DNA of 64,000 nt, taken from Silvanigrella aquatica. Its GTDB lineage: Bacteria > Bdellovibrionota_B > Oligoflexia > Silvanigrellales > Silvanigrellaceae. The stretch lies in the NCBI RefSeq assembly GCF_001907975.1, contig NZ_CP017834.1, positions 750,478 through 814,477 of the forward strand, in the 5' to 3' direction. Below the pieces are notes generated by a model. That model saw nothing but the letters and a program-made list of their open reading frames with translations. It had not been told where the DNA came from and searched no databases. This document shows positions 29,187 to 37,317 of the stretch, piece after piece (positions within the stretch are counted from its first letter, which is position 1; every line of letters begins with the position of its first letter). The position numbers were made by a program, and so were the translations under genes.

Positions 29187-30671
29187 ATGGGATTTAGAAA
29201 TGTAACAACTGCAAATCAAATGGCATCAATAAGTATCACGGAAGTTTTAAGAAAAGAAAAAGCTAAAATAATTTCTGATTACTCTGTTGAAATATATGGT
29301 AATTTATTTTTTCCTAAAAAAATAATGGGGTCTGAAAATAAAGAAAAAATTGCAAAATATTTAGAATTAGCAATTCATTTTTCAGGTTTATTGAAAATTG
29401 ATGTCAATCAAAGTTTTTTTCAAGTAGAAAGTAAAATGTCTTCAGATCGGGTCAAATTAGGTATTAATAACTTAATAGAGGTATTAAATAATATCTCAAT
29501 TTCACTGTTTGAAAGAGAAGAGTTAAATCAAATTTGTGAAAATTTTTCAAATATATTTATTACGAAAAGTTATGATTTTTCTACCAGAAAGAACGGAGCC
29601 AAAAAACTTGCATATATTGGAGCATTAAATGTTCTTTATATAAATATTTTAAAAACAGCAGCTAAATTTAAAATATCTTTTCCTAATGGAGTTATATTTC
29701 CATGTTTTAATAAAAATGAGCAAAACCGAGTCAATAAAACAGCACGAATTTCTGTCATGCCCCCAAAATTACCTCCAAAATTATCCCCTAACGTAAAGCC
29801 TCAGCAGGCAAGTGAGGAAGATGAAATATATGCAACTTTAGACAGCGTTGTGCCTAAATTTACTTCAACAAAAACTACAGGTAGGCAATTAACAGTTCAT
29901 GAAGTATTTATGAAATATAAATCGGAATTGAATGCTTTAATAGCAAATGCAGAAATTGCTAAAAAGAATATGTTGAATAATCAACAATCTAACTTAATCT
30001 TTCCATCTCATATTTTAGTTTGTTGTAAAGGCAATCATACGAGAAGTCCCGTTGCTGAAGCAATATTACGTGCCCTATTACATAACTGTTGTTCATTATA
30101 TAATATAAATGTTTACTCTGCTGGCTTAGGGATTGTTAAAAAGGAAAATAGTCGAGAATATCGTGTAACTTATACAAATGACACGAGGTATGACAATAAA
30201 GGAACAACTACCGCAAACACAAATTCAATTAAGGTTGTTGAAGAACTATGCAGAATGGCACCTCGTTACTTTGAAGGCGCCGATCAAGGAATTCAAACTC
30301 ATATTGCTCGTGACATAGAAAATGCTTATTATATAGAAAATACTAAAATTAATTGGGATCTAAATATAGTTATGGAAGAATCCCAAAAAGAAGTCATTAA
30401 ATTTTGGAGAAAAAACGGAGATGCTGCAAAAATTCCACAAGTAGGTTTAAGGCTGCGTATTCGTAAACTGCGAGATCCTGAATTTATTTTATTAGGAAAA
30501 ATGGGTATTACTGAACCTATCTATGATCCTCAAAAGGATTTTCATTCTCATGGACCGCAAAATTCTTATCCAATGTTTGTAGAAATGCTTGATACTATAT
30601 TAGGGTTATGTATTAAATGGGCACAAGTTATTCTAAAAGGAACTTGGAAAAATTCTTTGGAAATAAAATAA
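29187..30671 (+). CDS. Protein with C-terminal low-molecular-weight tyrosine phosphatase domain
   Basis: 494 residues. Residues about 274-480 form an LMW-PTP domain: the P-loop is VCCKGNHTRSP with Cys280 and Arg286 (Cys-X5-Arg), a YSAGLG strand follows, and Asp447 in IYDPQKD fits the general acid of the DP loop. The first ~270 residues match nothing I know; they are helical-looking and end in a Pro-rich linker (PPKLPPKLSPNVKP). Ordinary LMW-PTPs are ~150 residues, so both the extension and insertions in the catalytic domain are unusual. Likely activity is protein phosphotyrosine (or arsenate-type) chemistry; a secreted or effector role is possible but not shown. Confidence 0.75.
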   Translation: MGFRNVTTANQMASISITEVLRKEKAKIISDYSVEIYGNLFFPKKIMGSENKEKIAKYLELAIHFSGLLKIDVNQSFFQVESKMSSDRVKLGINNLIEVLNNISISLFEREELNQICENFSNIFITKSYDFSTRKNGAKKLAYIGALNVLYINILKTAAKFKISFPNGVIFPCFNKNEQNRVNKTARISVMPPKLPPKLSPNVKPQQASEEDEIYATLDSVVPKFTSTKTTGRQLTVHEVFMKYKSELNALIANAEIAKKNMLNNQQSNLIFPSHILVCCKGNHTRSPVAEAILRALLHNCCSLYNINVYSAGLGIVKKENSREYRVTYTNDTRYDNKGTTTANTNSIKVVEELCRMAPRYFEGADQGIQTHIARDIENAYYIENTKINWDLNIVMEESQKEVIKFWRKNGDAAKIPQVGLRLRIRKLRDPEFILLGKMGITEPIYDPQKDFHSHGPQNSYPMFVEMLDTILGLCIKWAQVILKGTWKNSLEIK

Positions 30672-30681
30672 TCGTTCATAG

Positions 30682-31746
30682 CTAATTCGAACTTAACATT
30701 CTTTCATTTTCAATTGTAAGTATTTGATTGCTTTCCAATGTCATTTTGATATCGGGTTTTATTTGATTTCCCCAATATATTTTTAATTTCCCCGTATGTG
30801 CTTTATGTGGAACTTTTATATGCACAACATCTAATTTTTCACCATTTAAATGAGTGATTTGTGATACAGCATGCGATGTTTTTCCGGGAACAGGATTTCC
30901 CGGAAAATAAATAAAACGGTTCGAAATATTATATCCTATTAAAGTTATAACTTTATTATTTGTAACTTTATTGGGCATTTTTTCAATCCAGGTATTAAAG
31001 GCTTTGTGGCGCCACCCCGCTGTAAATTTATTTTTAGGGGAATCAAGTTGTTTCCAAACACCATTTTCGCAATCACCTTTATTCATTAATTTATAAATAG
31101 TAACACCGGCTTCTTTTCCTTTTGCGGCTTCGTAACAAGTTCCATTAGCACTCATTTTTTTACAAAACCAAGACGTGGATTGAATAGCGATACATTTTTC
31201 AGGGTCGAGAACGGCAAGAGCATGCCCTGGAAAGGCAAGAATATCTCCTGTTTTAGGTTTAAATCCATTCTTCATTTTTTTAATCGGAATAAAATTTTTA
31301 AGTTCAATAGTCGATCTTTTTTGTGCAAATGATTGACTTAAAATAGCAGCATTCCGATATTTTGAATTATAAGGAAGATTCAACTGTTCCGCGTATAGAT
31401 GCCATAAAAAGCGCGTGCAATCGACTCCATTTTTTCTCATAAATTCTATTTTATTTTTTGAAGATAGATATTTTGTATTCCAATTTCCAGAAGTTCCATT
31501 GTAAGTATATGGAATTTCATAATCTTTAAGTGCTATCTTAGTTGCTTTTGAATAGTTTATAAATTGTCTTACTTGTGGAGAGTGATTTTCATAATAGAGC
31601 TGATTCCAATCTACCGAAACTTTACTTGGGTTTATAAAATTTTTGTTTTGGAAATTTTTTGAACTTTTTGAATTGCTCAGAGTGAGGCAGCTCGTTAAAA
31701 AAAGTGAAAAAAATACGAATGTGGGAATTAAAATTTGTTTTTGCAT
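30682..31746 (-). CDS. NlpC/P60-like lipoprotein with TIG-like C-terminus
   Basis: 354 residues from ATG 31746, with AAGGAAAG upstream; an ATG at 31821 would give an atypical signal. The lipoprotein signal ends in LTSC with Cys20. The catalytic core has NGVDCTRFLWHL (Cys110) and GDILAFPGHALAVLDP (His175), the NlpC/P60 Cys and His pattern of peptidoglycan endopeptidases or amidases. The last ~90 residues resemble an IPT/TIG beta domain (VITLIGYNIS, HIKVPHKAHTGKLKIYWG). It is a clear paralogue of 32540-33559. It is divergent from the XRE-cupin gene. Confidence 0.78.
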   Translation of the reverse strand: MQKQILIPTFVFFSLFLTSCLTLSNSKSSKNFQNKNFINPSKVSVDWNQLYYENHSPQVRQFINYSKATKIALKDYEIPYTYNGTSGNWNTKYLSSKNKIEFMRKNGVDCTRFLWHLYAEQLNLPYNSKYRNAAILSQSFAQKRSTIELKNFIPIKKMKNGFKPKTGDILAFPGHALAVLDPEKCIAIQSTSWFCKKMSANGTCYEAAKGKEAGVTIYKLMNKGDCENGVWKQLDSPKNKFTAGWRHKAFNTWIEKMPNKVTNNKVITLIGYNISNRFIYFPGNPVPGKTSHAVSQITHLNGEKLDVVHIKVPHKAHTGKLKIYWGNQIKPDIKMTLESNQILTIENERMLSSN

Positions 31747-31938
31747 GGCCACTTTCCTTGTTGTCATTCCAAACACAAACAATATATACCTTGTGATAGA
31801 GTTTTTTGTATGGATAGTCATGCAAAAATTGCCTATTTATAAAAATATGTGCAATTTTAGTAATCTTTTTGAAAGTCATTTTTCAATCATCGAAAGTTTT
31901 TTTACGGAGTCAATACTAATTTTTGGAGTATCTCGCTT

Positions 31939-32550
31939 ATGATTAAGGAAACTGCATCAGATAAACCAGAAAGCTTTGGACAATATATTGCCATTCACAT
32001 GAAAGCTTTTCGGAGAGAATCGGGATTGAGTCAAGAACAGCTTTCTGAACGTTCCGGAATTCCGAGGAGTACCATTGCCAGCTTGGAAAGGGGTGAGGGA
32101 AACCCCACTTTACAGGTTTTAGTTGGAATTTCACAAGGACTTGGTGTGGAAATGGCAGCTCTTTTGAAAAAACCCGTACCTACCGCCGTTCTCCATAAAA
32201 ATAAAGATGCTGCGCGTGTCCCTAAGCAACTCATTGAAGGCAATGAAAAAATTGCAAAATTTATAGAGGTATTACAGCTTACTCCTGAAACTTCTCGTTA
32301 CCTTATTTTACAGGAATACACACTGCAGGAAGGGGAGCGATTTCCCGGGGCACCTCATACGCCAGGTACAGAAGAGTATTTTTTTTGTATGAAGGGATCA
32401 TTTGAGATTATGGTGGAGTCAGAATTATTTACAGTTGAAGAAGGTGATTTGCTTTGTTTCGACGGGCATCAACGTCATGCGTATGCTTGTCGCGCGGGGT
32501 ATCCTTCCTCAAAAGGATTGAGTATTGTTGTACAAGTTCCTAAATTTTAG
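31939..32550 (+). CDS. XRE-family regulator with C-terminal cupin
   Basis: 203 residues. A lambda-repressor-type helix-turn-helix occupies residues about 14-70 (LSQEQLSERSGIPRSTIASLERG, here split into its two helices). A cupin sensor domain follows (LQEGERFPGAPHTPGTEEY, VEEGDLLCFDGHQRHAY). Such HTH-cupin regulators sense small metabolites or metal-bound ligands. Start and ribosome site: TTTTTGGAG seven to ten bases before ATG 31939. It sits between two NlpC/P60-like genes pointing away and toward it, so they are candidate targets. Confidence 0.9.
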   Translation: MIKETASDKPESFGQYIAIHMKAFRRESGLSQEQLSERSGIPRSTIASLERGEGNPTLQVLVGISQGLGVEMAALLKKPVPTAVLHKNKDAARVPKQLIEGNEKIAKFIEVLQLTPETSRYLILQEYTLQEGERFPGAPHTPGTEEYFFCMKGSFEIMVESELFTVEEGDLLCFDGHQRHAYACRAGYPSSKGLSIVVQVPKF

Positions 32551-33559
32551 CTTCTTTTTTATCCAAAATTATTATTTTTTCTGCGGATTCAATAGTATTT
32601 TCAATTTGTGGTTTCCCCGTACCCCAATATAATTTTAAATATCCCGATTTCGCATCTTTAGGAATATTTAAAGTAACTGTTTGTAAACCCGTACGCATTG
32701 TTTTTAATAATTTTGTTCTTACAGGCTGTTTGCTTCCTGTAAAATAAATATATTTTCCAGAAATATTTTTTCCTACTAAGGTAACTCGAGAATTTTTTAT
32801 CGCTTTATCAGGCATTTCGATAATCCAAGTATCAAAGGCACGATGTCTCCACCCTACCGTGAAATTTAAATTTTCATTGTCCATGCCTTTCCAAATCCCA
32901 TTTTTGCAAAAACGTTCGCTGGCAAGGCGATAAATAGAAACACCGGCTGATTTTCCATATTCCGAATCGACGCAAAATCCATTTTCAATTTTTTTGCACA
33001 ACCAAATACTCGATTGAATAGCGATACAGTTTTTAGGATCGAGGACGGCGATGGTGTGACCTGGAAAAGCCAGAATGTCGCCTGTTTGAGGTTTAAATCC
33101 ATTATTTACTTTAGGGAGACGAGTAAAATATTTTAATTGAGTATGACCGCTATTCGAATCATAAGCAAAAGTATTGCTAATAATAGGTTCGTTAGGAAAA
33201 TTAGAATTATAAGGTAAATGTAACATATTTAAAAAAAGGTAACGGAGCAGTCGTGTGCAATCAACTCCATTTTTTCTCATGTATACAAATTTATCGTAGG
33301 CCTCTTGATAACCTTTTTCCCAATTTGTTGTTATTTTTTTTGAAGGATAAGGAATACCTCCATATAAAAGTCGTTCATAAATGTTATAAGAAGACTGCAC
33401 AAATTGTTTTGCAATGGGAGATTGATTTTCATTTATCAATTGTTCCCAATCTACTTGTGTTCCGAGTGGCAGTGTTTCTTTAGGTGTGGCAAAACTTTTA
33501 TTTTGGAAAATAAATATAAAAGCTTGAAATAAAACTATCAAAAAAAGTCGTTCAACCAT
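32540..33559 (-). CDS. Secreted NlpC/P60-like protein with TIG-like C-terminus
   Basis: 339 residues with a classical signal peptide cleaved near KSFA. The catalytic core repeats that of the neighbour: NGVDCTRLLRYL (Cys101) and GDILAFPGHTIAVLDP (His168); extra Cys pairs (NCIAIQS, WLCKK, GFCVD) are shared with it. The C-terminal part again looks TIG-like (VTLVGKNIS, KSGYLKLYWG). Unlike the paralogue it has no lipobox. The gene starts 1 bp after the dehydrogenase stop, so it belongs to that operon. It converges on the regulator with an 11-bp overlap. Confidence 0.78.
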   Translation of the reverse strand: MVERLFLIVLFQAFIFIFQNKSFATPKETLPLGTQVDWEQLINENQSPIAKQFVQSSYNIYERLLYGGIPYPSKKITTNWEKGYQEAYDKFVYMRKNGVDCTRLLRYLFLNMLHLPYNSNFPNEPIISNTFAYDSNSGHTQLKYFTRLPKVNNGFKPQTGDILAFPGHTIAVLDPKNCIAIQSSIWLCKKIENGFCVDSEYGKSAGVSIYRLASERFCKNGIWKGMDNENLNFTVGWRHRAFDTWIIEMPDKAIKNSRVTLVGKNISGKYIYFTGSKQPVRTKLLKTMRTGLQTVTLNIPKDAKSGYLKLYWGTGKPQIENTIESAEKIIILDKKEAKI

Positions 33560-33560
33560 T

Positions 33561-34592
33561 TTAATTTACTTGAAATGGCAAAACTCCTTTCTGCCTTATT
33601 CCTTGCCTTTCTAAATAATGAGCCTTCAGAGAATCAAAAACCCGCCCCCCCATCGCCTCGCGAGTTTCATGGGTGGCACTTCCTAAATGTGGAAGTATAA
33701 AAATATTTTTTGCTGTTTTGAGGTGCTCAGACAAAACAGGTTCGTGGCAAAAGACATCCAGTCCTGCCCCAGAAAGGTCATCATTGTTGAGAGCTTCGGC
33801 AAGAGCCTGCTCATCAATCAATTCCCCGCGTGCTGTGTTAATAATCACAGCTCCTCGCTTTATCTTTGATATTCTTTCTCTATTCAACCAATTTTTTGAA
33901 TTCTCAGTAAGAGGGCAATTTAAGGAGAGAATATCTATTGTTTCTAAAAAGGTTTCTTCTTCAAGTCTTTCAATGTCAGGGCATTCTACTTTGCTTTGTG
34001 ATTTCCAATTGTTAGATTTAAGTGCGACGCATTGCATGCCAAAAGCACGGGCTCGTTTTGCTAAAGCGCGACCAATATCGCCATAGCCTATAATTCCTAG
34101 AGTTTTATTTTGTATTCCCGAACCCAGGAGATAGTCTGGGCTCCAACCTGGATATTTAAATGTTTTATTTACAATTGAGTAGCCTTCGCCGATACGCCGT
34201 GTCACACAAAGGATAAGAGCGAAAGCAATGTCAGCCGTAGCCTCCGTCAAGACGCCAGGTGAGTTTGTTACGCGGAAATTCAATTTTTGAGCATAGGAAA
34301 TATCAATATGATTATACCCAACACCAAAATTTCCGATATGAGTTACCTTAGGCAAATGCTTTTTTATAGAATCAAGCTCATTTTTTTGTAAGCTATCTAC
34401 AATGCATGTTATGAAAGAATAAATATTCTCTGCATTATTTTTTTTTATAAAACTTTCAATACGAAGTGAAATAGGAGTTTCTGAGTTTTGCGGAAGAATA
34501 ATACCTTCAATTTGTTCTTTATTAGTTAACGGTATTCCGGGGAATGCTCTGGTGGACAGGAAACAAAACTTTTTTAGTTGTACTGAATTCAT
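33561..34592 (-). CDS. D-isomer 2-hydroxyacid dehydrogenase
   Basis: 343 residues. A Rossmann loop LGIIGYGDIGRALAKR lies near residue 165; catalytic Arg is in NTARGELID, the Glu in the following helix-strand region, and His in LPHLGSATHETREAM. The N-terminal catalytic portion (VGYNHIDI, NSPGVLTEATAD) is typical of glyoxylate/hydroxypyruvate reductases. It would reduce a 2-keto acid with NAD(P)H. The ATG at 34592 has AGGGAAAATG upstream, but the gene starts inside a small ORF on the same strand (71-bp overlap). Confidence 0.9.
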   Translation of the reverse strand: MNSVQLKKFCFLSTRAFPGIPLTNKEQIEGIILPQNSETPISLRIESFIKKNNAENIYSFITCIVDSLQKNELDSIKKHLPKVTHIGNFGVGYNHIDISYAQKLNFRVTNSPGVLTEATADIAFALILCVTRRIGEGYSIVNKTFKYPGWSPDYLLGSGIQNKTLGIIGYGDIGRALAKRARAFGMQCVALKSNNWKSQSKVECPDIERLEEETFLETIDILSLNCPLTENSKNWLNRERISKIKRGAVIINTARGELIDEQALAEALNNDDLSGAGLDVFCHEPVLSEHLKTAKNIFILPHLGSATHETREAMGGRVFDSLKAHYLERQGIRQKGVLPFQVN

Positions 34593-34740
34593 TTACATTT
34601 TCCCTAAAAATAATTTCTTCAAGTTGAGCATAACGAATGTCTTCATCCGTAACAGGTGAATTGATTTCGATATCATAATATTCAATTTTTGTGGAACTAA
34701 AATCTGATTCATCTACGATGAGTTCGAAATCATCATTCAT
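34522..34740 (-). CDS. Small acidic protein, unknown
   Basis: A 72-residue acidic ORF (MNDDFELIVDESDFSS...) preceded by AAGGAG seven bases before its ATG, one of the best ribosome sites in the window. It overlaps the dehydrogenase start by 71 bp in another frame, so translation of the two may be coupled. I recognise no family. The strong ribosome site and acidic bias argue that it is real; the overlap region itself encodes a less acidic, Pro/Thr-containing tail. Confidence 0.5.
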   Translation of the reverse strand: MNDDFELIVDESDFSSTKIEYYDIEINSPVTDEDIRYAQLEEIIFRENVNEFSTTKKVLFPVHQSIPRNTVN

Positions 34741-34800
34741 TTGCGACTCCTTTATTTTTTAGGGCTCAATTCATTATGGAGAGTTGTTCAAAAAAAGAGT

Positions 34801-34855
34801 TAGGCAATAATTCACCTTCGGAACATTATTGCCTATTAAGTGGGCAATAATGTTC
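34801..34855 (-). promoter_or_regulatory. Competing hairpins (attenuator-like) downstream of the SpoIIE gene
   Basis: GAACATTATTGCC (34821-34833) pairs with GGCAATAATGTTC (34843-34855), a perfect 13-bp stem. The strand 34825-34835 also pairs with TAGGCAATAAT (34801-34811), a perfect 11-bp stem. Both cannot form together. Read on the minus strand, the second hairpin is followed by ACTC and seven T, a terminator form, while the first would compete with it. The first hairpin begins at the stop codon of the phosphatase gene; the small ORF and dehydrogenase lie downstream. Confidence 0.55.
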
Positions 34856-36546
34856 TAGGAGGCTTTTTGTATCAATGTTTCTTCCAATTCACTGTGATTA
34901 TGCGTAAAATATTGAATAAGTTCGTTTGTATATTCAAAATTTTCATTTTCACAAAAACGGCAGGCAACAAAAGTAACATCATCTTCGAAATGAGAACCAT
35001 TTGTAAATTCAAACAGGTCATTTTTAATTTCAGAAATAATTTCGTAGGTTAATTTGGGATGCAATTCTTTGAGTTTCTTTTTTAAACGTCTTTCCGAATA
35101 ATCCCTTTTAGAAGTATTTTTAGCATCTGTGAGACCATCAGAATAAAGAAACAATAAATCATTCACCTTAAAATCAATGGAAAAGTTTTTATAGGGGACA
35201 CTGGTTTTATTATTCTCTTGTTCTTTATAACCCAGTCTTTTTCCCGTACCCAGTAAGGTTGTGGGCGAAGTGGTGTTGCTGTCTTCACTGACGACAAAAG
35301 GAAAATTTTGTGCGGCGTTGGCATAAGTCATTTTGTGTTGAAGGGGATCAATGACAGCGACAAACATGGTCATTAAAAGTTCGTCACCACCGCCGCTATT
35401 TCTTACGATGACATCAAGCTCTTCTAAAACTAAGGCAGGATTGACTTTTTGTCTTGAATATATGGAATCGCAATATCCTTTGACAGCAGCTGTGAGAAGA
35501 GCACTAGGTGTACCATGACCTGTTACATCGCCCAGCATAATAAGAATTTTTTTGTCAATTAAGGGATAAAAATGCCACCAATCACCTCCGCATTCAGAAG
35601 CTGATTGAAAAAAGCCTGATATTTCAAAATGCCCTACTTTTAAATTTTTAGCTGAAGGAATAAATGATTTTTGAATTAATTTTGCTGTTTCTAATTCATT
35701 AGCCATTCTTTGTTGTTCTTTTTCATCTTCAATAAGCTTAATAATTTGAGTGACCATGTGATTAAAGTTTTTTGATAGGCTCTCCATTTCATCATGTCCA
35801 ATGAGACTTTTAGGAATTTTTGTTTGAATTAAATTGTTTTTAGAAATCTCAATACTTGTTTTTTCAAGTGATTTTATAGGGTTAATAATTAGAATTTTAA
35901 TAAATAAAAATGATGAAATTACTATTACAAATCCTAAAAAAAATGATAGAGATATCGATTTGTAAATAATCTCTTTTGTCGCAATAGATATGGAGTGAGT
36001 AGAGCAGACTAAAATAAAATACCCAACCTTAATATTTTCTGTAATTTTATTGTAAGTGTTTTTAATTATTAGAGGATAAGCTAAAATTTTTCTTTCATTT
36101 TTACTGTCAATAATTTCTAGAATACGAATATTTTTTTTGTCTGGATCCATTTCTGAGAGGATTTTTTTATCAAAATTTGATATCAAATTTTCTAACGATA
36201 TTTTTTTAATTTGGTTATCTAACCCTCTTTCTAAAAAAGCAATATTCTTTTCTTTCTCAGTGAAAACAGCCACAGAAACAATATTTTGATTTTTCATAAT
36301 TTGACTTAATGTCGATCTTAAATCTTTAAACTCGACTTGCCAAACTGCATTTTCAATAATGGGAAGAGCGCCAGTAAATATGGAAAAATTGTTTTTATTC
36401 TCATATTCTTCCATTTTTGACTTTGTTTCTTTTATGTCTAAAAATGTATTTATGCCCATAACAATTATGATAATAGTCATAAGAGCTAAGGCTATTTTAA
36501 GAGTTAAAGAAAATCTAAAATTTTTAAATTGTTCTCGCTTAAACAT
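34855..36546 (-). CDS. Membrane sensor with HAMP and SpoIIE/PP2C-type phosphatase domain
   Basis: 563 residues. A membrane helix (about 14-32), an extracytoplasmic sensor (about 35-195), a second helix (about 200-222) and a HAMP-like linker (IKSLEKTSIEISKNNL) lead to an RsbU/SpoIIE phosphatase domain: GDWWHFYPL, GDVTGHGTPSALLTAAVKG, LFLYSDGLTDA and EDDVTFVACRF with the metal-binding Asp residues. Such proteins dephosphorylate anti-sigma antagonists. No partner anti-sigma or STAS gene is adjacent. It is downstream of the methionine-salvage genes on the same strand (72-bp gap); shared transcription is possible. Confidence 0.88.
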   Translation of the reverse strand: MFKREQFKNFRFSLTLKIALALMTIIIIVMGINTFLDIKETKSKMEEYENKNNFSIFTGALPIIENAVWQVEFKDLRSTLSQIMKNQNIVSVAVFTEKEKNIAFLERGLDNQIKKISLENLISNFDKKILSEMDPDKKNIRILEIIDSKNERKILAYPLIIKNTYNKITENIKVGYFILVCSTHSISIATKEIIYKSISLSFFLGFVIVISSFLFIKILIINPIKSLEKTSIEISKNNLIQTKIPKSLIGHDEMESLSKNFNHMVTQIIKLIEDEKEQQRMANELETAKLIQKSFIPSAKNLKVGHFEISGFFQSASECGGDWWHFYPLIDKKILIMLGDVTGHGTPSALLTAAVKGYCDSIYSRQKVNPALVLEELDVIVRNSGGGDELLMTMFVAVIDPLQHKMTYANAAQNFPFVVSEDSNTTSPTTLLGTGKRLGYKEQENNKTSVPYKNFSIDFKVNDLLFLYSDGLTDAKNTSKRDYSERRLKKKLKELHPKLTYEIISEIKNDLFEFTNGSHFEDDVTFVACRFCENENFEYTNELIQYFTHNHSELEETLIQKAS

Positions 36547-36618
36547 AAAATCCCACTTTAAAAATTGAGGGTTTTTAAATTTACAAGTATTCTTTTGTAA
36601 TTTCGGATTTTTAAATTA

Positions 36619-37317
36619 CTACTTTAGTGTAGTTAAAAGATGCAAAATAGCTTCGAGTCTTAATTCTGCTTGATGTACTGAATTACCAAAGCAATATATG
36701 CCATGTTTTTCAAGTAAAAAGGCGCAATAAGGCAATTTTTGCTGGTAGGCAAAAAAGTTTTGTTCTATGATTGTGGAAAGTTTTTCCATGTTTTGATTGT
36801 TTTCTATCACAGGCAAATAATAATGTTCTAAATGTGATTTAAATCCAAGTGCTTTTAAAATTTCGTGTCCTTCTAATTTGAAAAAACCAAATTTGATATC
36901 AGAAATATTTGTGGCCTCATGAACAGGTTTTACAATTTGCGACTTTTCTAAGTTAACAAATTCCAATTCCGGTGCGTGGCAATGCAAAATAGCTTGAGCT
37001 TGTGAAAAATTTTTATAAATCAGAGCGTGTAAAAGTGTTTCATCACTTGGTTTGGGAGATAAGGGGTGAACTGGCTTCCCATTTAAATGGACACGAATAA
37101 AGTGGTTTGGTTTTAAATTTCTTTTATGTAAACCCGATTTCGTTATAAAAAAATTATTGTCTTTTGCTCGAACGCTAAAGTTACTACTCGTAGCAGGTAT
37201 TGCGTTTCTATTGTCTAATCTTTTTGCAGCATCACACAAATGATTTAAGGAATTCATTTCATAAAGTGACAAAGGCAAAAATGAAGAGTCTTTAATGATG
37301 CGTCTGTATGTTCTCAT
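36619..37317 (-). CDS. mtnB: Methylthioribulose-1-phosphate dehydratase
   Basis: 232 residues, class II aldolase fold. The zinc-binding ILHCHAPELE has His112 and His114, preceded by Glu93 of PSDETLLH; the third His is in LLEKHGIYCFG. SGLHKRNL and SSNFSVRA fit MtnB rather than fuculose aldolase. It dehydrates 5-methylthioribulose-1-P to the diketo compound that the next enzyme (MtnW) uses. ATGA overlaps the mtnW stop. The call depends strongly on the mtn neighbours. Confidence 0.85.
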   Translation of the reverse strand: MRTYRRIIKDSSFLPLSLYEMNSLNHLCDAAKRLDNRNAIPATSSNFSVRAKDNNFFITKSGLHKRNLKPNHFIRVHLNGKPVHPLSPKPSDETLLHALIYKNFSQAQAILHCHAPELEFVNLEKSQIVKPVHEATNISDIKFGFFKLEGHEILKALGFKSHLEHYYLPVIENNQNMEKLSTIIEQNFFAYQQKLPYCAFLLEKHGIYCFGNSVHQAELRLEAILHLLTTLK

